DNA of 55,091 bases from Alistipes sp. Its GTDB lineage: Bacteria > Bacteroidota > Bacteroidia > Bacteroidales > Rikenellaceae. The DNA is taken from the NCBI GenBank assembly GCA_021202985.1, contig JAJQCA010000040.1:46630-101720 (forward strand), read 5' to 3'. Below are positions 50,907 through 55,091 of this stretch, one piece after another; the first letter of the stretch is position 1, and the number at the start of each line of letters is the position of its first letter. A program made the position numbers and the translations under genes. The notes beneath the pieces were generated by a model. It did not search any database. It had not been told where the DNA came from and was given only the letters and a program-made list of their open reading frames with translations.

Positions 50907-51569
50907 TCAGATTTCGACGAGGTTGTTCTTAATTGCGTAAACCACGAGGTTGGCGGTGTTGCGGCAGTTGGTCTTATCGAGGATATTTGCCCGGTGCTTG
51001 TCCACGGTGCGTTTGGAAATGAACAGCTTATCGGCTATTTCGTGGTTGGAGAGGCCCTGGCATATCAGCAGCAATATTTCGCGTTCCCGCTCGGATAGGG
51101 TGTCGGTGTCGTGCTCCCCTTCCGGCACCCGCGAGGTCCGCAAGCTGCCGACCAGGTTCTGCAACAATTCCTGCGAAAAGAAACTCCCTCCCCGCGCCAC
51201 GGTGTTGATTGCCGTTATGACTTCGTCGATTTCCGAATTTTTGAGCAGGAAGCCCTTTACCCCGAGCGAGACCATCTTGAAGTAATAGTCGTCGTCCCCG
51301 TGCATCGAGAGGGTGATTATTTTAAGCCCGGGGCGCATTGCCAGCGCCTCGGCCGCGGCCGTGATGCCGTCTTTGCGGGGCATGTCGATATCGAGCAGTA
51401 CCACATCCGCCCGGCAGGTGTCCAGCAGCGAGAGGAATTCCTCCCCGTCCGAGGCTTCCGCCTCCACCGTGCAGGCGCCGCTCGCGTTGAGCAGGCCCTT
51501 CAGCCCGCGCCTGAACAGGGCATGGTCGTCGACGATTATTACCCTATTTGTTTGTTCCCTTTCTTCCAT
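50907..51569 (-). CDS. NarL/FixJ-family response regulator
   Basis: This 220-residue regulator starts at ATG 51569; a longer frame to 51707 lies in the kinase gene and is not supported. The receiver domain has the acidic pair D14-D15, the phosphorylation site D60 (in LLDIDMP), T87 and K110. The LuxR-type helix-turn-helix (about 155-205) includes LSEREREILLLICQGLSN and ADKLFISKRTVDKHR. The start overlaps the kinase gene by 26 nt, so translation is coupled. The regulon is unknown; the adjacent GNAT gene may be a target. Confidence 0.95.
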   Translation of the reverse strand: MEEREQTNRVIIVDDHALFRRGLKGLLNASGACTVEAEASDGEEFLSLLDTCRADVVLLDIDMPRKDGITAAAEALAMRPGLKIITLSMHGDDDYYFKMVSLGVKGFLLKNSEIDEVITAINTVARGGSFFSQELLQNLVGSLRTSRVPEGEHDTDTLSEREREILLLICQGLSNHEIADKLFISKRTVDKHRANILDKTNCRNTANLVVYAIKNNLVEI

Positions 51570-52515
51570 CGTAATCCCTGAGGTTAATCCTGATTTCGGC
51601 GGCCATCCCGCTCCCCTTATCGCTGTGTATGTCGCACGTTCCCTTGAGCGAGGAGATGCGCGAGGAGATATTCGACAGGCCCATACCCACATCGGCCATG
51701 GCGGCATGGTTGAAACCCCGGCCGTTGTCCGAGTAGTCCAGCCCGAGGGTATCGTCGCGGTACCAGAGCGAGAGACGTATCCCGCTGCCGCCCGAATGTT
51801 TTATACTGTTATTAATCAGCTCGCAAATAACGCGGTAGAGTATCACTTCCACGTCGGTGTCGAACCTTTCGCCCCGCAGGTTTGTATCGTAGTCAATGCG
51901 GATATCGCCTTTAGCGGGCAGTTTATTTATAAAGTTCGCCACCCCGCGGCCAAGGCCGAAGTCGTTGAGGATGTGCGGACTGAGGTTATTAGATATCTCC
52001 CGCAGCGACCGTATGGCCTCTTCGATTACATAGTTGGTATTATCCAGCAGCTCCTTTTTATCGTCTCCCATACCGGTGCGGTCGAGGGCCGAGAGCGACA
52101 TCTTGGCTGACGAGAGCAGAGGCCCCAAACCGTCGTGCAGCTCCTTGGAAAAGCGCAGGCGCTCCTTCTCCTCGGTGCGCAGAACTGTGTTCAATATCCG
52201 CTTCTCGCTTATCCGTTGCTGGTGGTTGATGCGGTCTATCCAGTTGAAAATCTTCTGCACGTAGAATATCCCTACCGCGAAGCAGAGCGATGTAAGCACC
52301 CCCATCCAGACGAAGAAGTATTGCGGCACGTTAAACTGCCGGTCCCACACCACCTGCGCGTATTCCGCACACCGTATCGCCACCATCGCCGTAAGGGCTA
52401 CGGTAAACAGTATCCACGAGAAGTTGTATTTGGTCCGCGTCATCAGCCGGACAGCTATCGCCGCCGCAACTATTTGCAGGATAATGGATATTATCAGGAG
52501 AATCTGCAATACCAT
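51544..52515 (-). CDS. Sensor histidine kinase (HisKA_3 / NarX-like)
   Basis: This 323-residue kinase has three N-terminal membrane segments (about 3-24, 33-51, 66-88) without a large periplasmic domain, so the input is probably a membrane or cytoplasmic signal. The phospho-acceptor is H127 in EERLRFSKELHDGLGP-type context (KERLRFSKELHDGLGPLL). The ATPase domain has the N box ELINNSIKHS, G1 DNGRGF and G2 GMGLSNI. It pairs with the NarL-type regulator that overlaps it. A promoter candidate lies at 52622-52629. Confidence 0.94.
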   Translation of the reverse strand: MVLQILLIISIILQIVAAAIAVRLMTRTKYNFSWILFTVALTAMVAIRCAEYAQVVWDRQFNVPQYFFVWMGVLTSLCFAVGIFYVQKIFNWIDRINHQQRISEKRILNTVLRTEEKERLRFSKELHDGLGPLLSSAKMSLSALDRTGMGDDKKELLDNTNYVIEEAIRSLREISNNLSPHILNDFGLGRGVANFINKLPAKGDIRIDYDTNLRGERFDTDVEVILYRVICELINNSIKHSGGSGIRLSLWYRDDTLGLDYSDNGRGFNHAAMADVGMGLSNISSRISSLKGTCDIHSDKGSGMAAEIRINLRDYDGRKGTNK

Positions 52516-52621
52516 AGCGGTATGATTTAATTGTTATTACGGCGGCCCGGGGCCGAACGTAGGCTTTTGCGGCTAAAAACCGGGCCTGCCCCCCACTCCC
52601 CCCGGAAGCATCTATTAATTA

Positions 52622-52629
52622 CAAATATA
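52622..52629 (-). promoter_or_regulatory. -7 element for the two-component operon
   Basis: The minus strand reads TATATTTG (52629-52622), an exact TAnnTTTG, with no TTG at -33. Initiation near 52615 gives a leader of about 100 nt to the kinase ATG. The gene-free interval to rplS (52516-52925) holds this element, a GC-rich stretch and the rplS terminator. Confidence 0.6.
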
Positions 52630-52869
52630 AACATTTAACCCGAACCTTGGGACGGCCCTGCACCCGCATTTCCCCAAGCAGTGCGACCGGACGAAGAAAT
52701 AAGCCATTATACCCACCCGCGAAACAGCTCCGGTGGTACCGCCCGTCCCGGCTATTAACCGGACCGGATAAGCCGGGACCCGTGAGTCCACGCGATTATC
52801 CCTACCCGGGAGCAAATGCCGGTGCACGGTTTGTCGCCATTCCGCCCTACGCCCGCACTCCATACACAA

Positions 52870-52902
52870 ATAAAACCGCCCTCCCGGGTCCGGGAAGGCG
52901 GT
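52870..52902 (-). terminator. Terminator of rplS
   Basis: On the minus strand a 13-bp GC-rich stem with one wobble pair (52902-52890 with 52887-52875) is followed by TTTATTTG. It begins about 23 nt after the rplS stop. Confidence 0.92.
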
Positions 52903-52925
52903 CGTTATCATAATGACCGTGCGGC

Positions 52926-53291
52926 TTATTTCGCTGCCACCGGCATCCTTTTTTCTTTGATACGGGCCTTCTTACCTGTAAGGTTACGCAGGTAGTAGAT
53001 ACGCGCGCGGCGCACGACACCCCTCTTGTTGACCTCTATACTGTCGATATGCGGCGAGTAAAGCGGGAAAATACGCTCCACACCTACGCCGTTTGAGATT
53101 TTGCGGATGGTGAACATTTTGGTCATACCGCTGCCCTTGATCTGGATTACCACACCGCGGAAGCTCTGTACGCGCTCCTTGTTACCCTCGATAATACGGT
53201 AGGAAACCGTGATGGTATCGCCGCTTTTGAAAGAAGGTATCTCCTTCTTTTCCCACATCGCCTCCTGGGCGATTCTGATAAGATTATCCAT
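52926..53291 (-). CDS. rplS: Ribosomal protein bL19
   Basis: This 121-residue 50S protein sits at the 30S-50S interface. The start [11 protein letters not shown], the strand [67 protein letters not shown] and [21 protein letters not shown] are all diagnostic. Here it is alone, without rpsP, rimM or trmD. It has its own strong promoter (53369-53399) and a terminator. The gene is convergent with nothing and divergent from surE. Confidence 0.98.
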   Translation of the reverse strand: MDNLIRIAQEAMWEKKEIPSFKSGDTITVSYRIIEGNKERVQSFRGVVIQIKGSGMTKMFTIRKISNGVGVERIFPLYSPHIDSIEVNKRGVVRRARIYYLRNLTGKKARIKEKRMPVAAK

Positions 53292-53368
53292 TTTCCTGTG
53301 CCTGTTTCATTAACGCGGGGAATATTACGGACCCTTTCGTTCTCATAAGAGATTCCTCCACGGGGTTG

Positions 53369-53399
53369 CAAAGGTAAAACAATATTTTCGAACCTGCAA
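53369..53399 (-). promoter_or_regulatory. Promoter of rplS
   Basis: On the minus strand TTG (53399-53397), a 20-bp spacer and TACCTTTG (53376-53369) match both consensus boxes. Initiation near 53362 gives a leader of about 70 nt. Confidence 0.88.
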
Positions 53400-53496
53400 A
53401 GTTTTCTGCAAATACAACCCGCTGCCTGTCCGGGCGTTCGGTTAATAAAACATTAAATGGACCAGCCGCCCGGATGCGCCGTGGCGGGATTTTGGC

Positions 53497-53504
53497 TATC
53501 TTTG
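53497..53504 (+). promoter_or_regulatory. -7 element for surE
   Basis: TATCTTTG matches TAnnTTTG. No TTG at -33. Initiation near 53511 would leave a leader of about 246 nt before the ATG at 53758. Confidence 0.6.
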
Positions 53505-53520
53505 CACGATGCAGCGAGGG

Positions 53521-53611
53521 GCCTGACCCGGGATACAGGCAGGGGGGCCGACTCAGGATACTGTCCGGAGCCTACCCGGGATGCAGGGCACGACTAAGGA
53601 TGCTGACCGGG
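53521..53611 (+). repeat. Imperfect tandem duplication in the surE leader
   Basis: A unit at 53521-53569 is repeated in diverged form at 53570-53611. Both begin GCCT(G)ACCCGGGAT(A/G)CAGG and both contain GACT(C/A)AGGAT(A/G)CTG. The copies differ by several small deletions and substitutions. The block lies in the inferred surE leader. Confidence 0.7.
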
Positions 53612-53757
53612 GCCGGCTGTGGGCCGCACCCTGAAAACTCAGCCACGGGGGATTTCCCGGCCGCCGGTAGGTAACCCGGGGTTTGCTTTCCGGATACGCA
53701 CGCTGCGGAGGCCGAAATCGAGACCGGCGGGCGTCCCTCCGGCAAAAACAAAGAGCT

Positions 53758-54540
53758 ATGGATAAACCGCTTATATTTATCACCAACGACGACGGGGTCA
53801 ATGCCCTCGGGTTCCGTACCCTGGTGGAGACCGCCCGGCGAATCGGCAACGTAATCGCAATCGCCCCGGAAACTACCCAGTCGGGCAAGGCCCACGCCAT
53901 CACCATGTACTCACCGCTCTACCTCCGGCAGGTCCGCAAGGAGGAAGGCGTGGAAGTTTACGCCTGCTCCGGCACCCCGGTGGACTGCGTAAAGATGGCC
54001 TTCGACCACCTGCTGGCCGACAACTACCCGGACCTCACCCTTTCGGGCATCAACCACGGCTCGAACTCGGCAATCAGCGTCATCTACTCCGGGACGATGG
54101 GTGCCGCAATCGAAGCCAGCTTCTACAACCGCCCCTCCATCGGTTTCTCGCTCGACGACCACAGCGAACATGCCGATTTCTCCGCCGCGTCGGAGTACGC
54201 CGAGAAAATAATCCGCGACACACTTGCCGGGGTTACCGACCTGCCGCTCTGCCTCAACGTAAATATCCCGGCCGTGCCCTACGCGGAAATCAAAGGGATT
54301 AAAATCTGCCGTCAGAACCGCGGCTTCTGGAAGGAGAGGTTCGTCTGCCGTCAGGACCCGCGCGGGGCGGACTACTACTGGCTTACCGGCGAATTCTTCA
54401 ACTCCGAACCCCACAGCGAGGATACCGACGAGTGGGCGCTCAAAAACGGCTACATCTCCATAGTACCCATCCAGACCGACCTTACCAACTACCCGCAAAT
54501 GGACAAGCTGGCCATACTGGCCGGGGACAGCGGCGAATAA
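53758..54540 (+). CDS. surE: 5'/3'-nucleotidase SurE
   Basis: This 260-residue enzyme removes phosphate from nucleoside 5'- and 3'-monophosphates in a metal-dependent way. The start at 53758 (MDKPLIFITNDDG) gives the N-terminal motif with the metal-binding D11-D12. The loop PETTQSGKAHAIT carries the ligand Ser, and LSGINHGSNS carries the Asn. The ACSGTPVDCVKM segment is family-typical. A frame upstream to 53683 is not supported. No pcm or other usual partner gene is next to it. Confidence 0.96.
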   Translation: MDKPLIFITNDDGVNALGFRTLVETARRIGNVIAIAPETTQSGKAHAITMYSPLYLRQVRKEEGVEVYACSGTPVDCVKMAFDHLLADNYPDLTLSGINHGSNSAISVIYSGTMGAAIEASFYNRPSIGFSLDDHSEHADFSAASEYAEKIIRDTLAGVTDLPLCLNVNIPAVPYAEIKGIKICRQNRGFWKERFVCRQDPRGADYYWLTGEFFNSEPHSEDTDEWALKNGYISIVPIQTDLTNYPQMDKLAILAGDSGE

Positions 54541-54790
54541 GCAAAAAGAAGCCGGCGGGACCTCCGGGCCGTCCGATTCTCAACCAGCTATGAAAGACGG
54601 ACTTAACCCGGCACGCCCCTGCCGGCTCATGGGTGGAGACCGCCTCCCCGTTTCAAGTTCAGCAGGCCCCTGAAAGTACCACCTCAAAGGAGCATGGCAG
54701 TCCCCATATATCTCATTCAAATAAGTAACGGTAAATACCCGGGATACGGGCCGGTAAGATTACGACGGCGGACCTTCTGCGGCCCTGCCT
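54541..54790. other. Gene-free GC-rich stretch after surE
   Basis: No ORF is supported. At 54541-54546 the minus strand ends in CTTCTTTTTGC after a GC-rich stretch (GGAC/GTCC helix near 54560-54576), which might stop a transcript coming from the right. Otherwise nothing recognisable. Confidence 0.4.
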
Positions 54791-55027
54791 CCCTCCAAAG
54801 GAAGAGGGGTGCAGTTACACCATCGCCAACACGGGCCTAAGGAAGCCTGACCAAACGAAGATGCACTTACACCCCCTTACCCGCCCGATTCAAGAATCGG
54901 ACAAGTCGGGGATAGGCACCTTTCATCTCTGGTCAAACCATTACGCCCGAAGGTATAATGTTCCTTAGTTTGTGTTAAGACTACTCAGCGCATATCCTGC
55001 CGCACCCGAAGGCGCGGACGTATATAC
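54791..55027 (-). ncRNA. Candidate structured non-coding RNA
   Basis: The minus strand has no ORF but has its own promoter at 55034-55063. By eye the transcript has these helices (plus coordinates): 54828-54832 with 54972-54976; 54837-54844 with 54961-54968 (8 bp, perfect); 54939-54943 with 54956-54960; 54848-54853 with 54930-54935; 54859-54864 with 54916-54921; 54872-54875 with 54908-54911; 54885-54891 with 54894-54900 (7 bp, very short loop, so the innermost pair probably opens). A 5' hairpin (55000-55006 with 55011-55017) and two 3' hairpins (54808-54821, 54791-54808) flank it. The family is not recognised; the exact ends are not known. Confidence 0.55.
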
Positions 55028-55033
55028 TACCGG

Positions 55034-55063
55034 CAAAGATAATAAAATATATTAACTACGGAA
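55034..55063 (-). promoter_or_regulatory. Promoter driving the right-edge ncRNA candidate
   Basis: On the minus strand TTC (55063-55061), a 19-bp spacer and TATCTTTG (55041-55034) match the Bacteroidetes consensus with one change in the -33 box. It points into a region with no minus-strand gene before surE, which is on the other strand. Confidence 0.7.
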
Positions 55064-55091
55064 GGCTGAACGGGCGGGGCTGGGGGCGGTG

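Overview
The window is chromosomal DNA from a GC-rich member of the Bacteroidales, most likely Rikenellaceae/Alistipes-like. That assignment is an inference from gene families (TonB receptor with carboxypeptidase-like N-domain, PorT-type barrel, DUF4296-type lipoprotein, tandem short TonB proteins, MFSD1-like MFS), from high GC, from the near absence of Shine-Dalgarno sites, and from repeated promoter elements of the Bacteroidetes type (TTG, 19-21 bp, TAnnTTTG). No phage, plasmid, CRISPR or insertion-sequence transposase is visible. Most of the content is conserved housekeeping.

Layout. 1-8 kb: a structured direct repeat beside tRNA-Ser(CGA), a CDF metal exporter, a very unusual multi-FKBP exported protein transcribed with an MFS carrier, and a large TPR protein. 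8-16 kb: purA, an OmpA-like lipoprotein, and an etfB-etfA-(YcxB-like)-acyl-CoA dehydrogenase cluster. 16-19 kb: three tandem copies of a small palindromic repeat, then a TonB-dependent receptor paired with an exported heavy-metal-binding (HMA) protein. 19-25 kb: carA and carB separated by a two-gene ABC-2 type transporter, behind a near-perfect promoter. 25-43 kb: a long, almost wholly minus-strand block (PurF-like, folE, lipoproteins, amidohydrolase, LolC/E-like permease, rbfA, PorT-like barrel, Ig-like lipoprotein, folK, holB, dut, flippase, rlmN) ending at tRNA-Ala(GGC). 43-46 kb: a 52-residue membrane protein and two tandem TonB paralogues separated by a highly structured 326-nt spacer. 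46-50 kb: hflX, a UDG-like protein, upp and small membrane proteins. 50-53 kb: GNAT, a NarL-type two-component pair, rplS. 53-55 kb: surE, and at the right edge an orphan minus-strand promoter driving a strongly structured non-coding region.

Functional links: nucleotide supply is prominent (purA, PurF-like, carA/carB, upp, dut, surE), with two folate/pterin steps (folE, folK). Envelope functions form the second theme (LolC/E-like permease, PorT-like barrel, TonB proteins, TonB receptor, lipoproteins).

The items most worth a second look are: the PurF-like protein that has lost every glutaminase catalytic residue but keeps its PRPP site and Fe-S cysteines; the 862-residue protein with three FKBP-N-like and four degenerate FKBP-C repeats; the candidate ncRNA at 54.79-55.03 kb; the structured spacer between the tonB paralogues; the ABC exporter inside the car operon; and two kinds of palindromic repeat. 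All are read by eye from sequence; no database search was possible.
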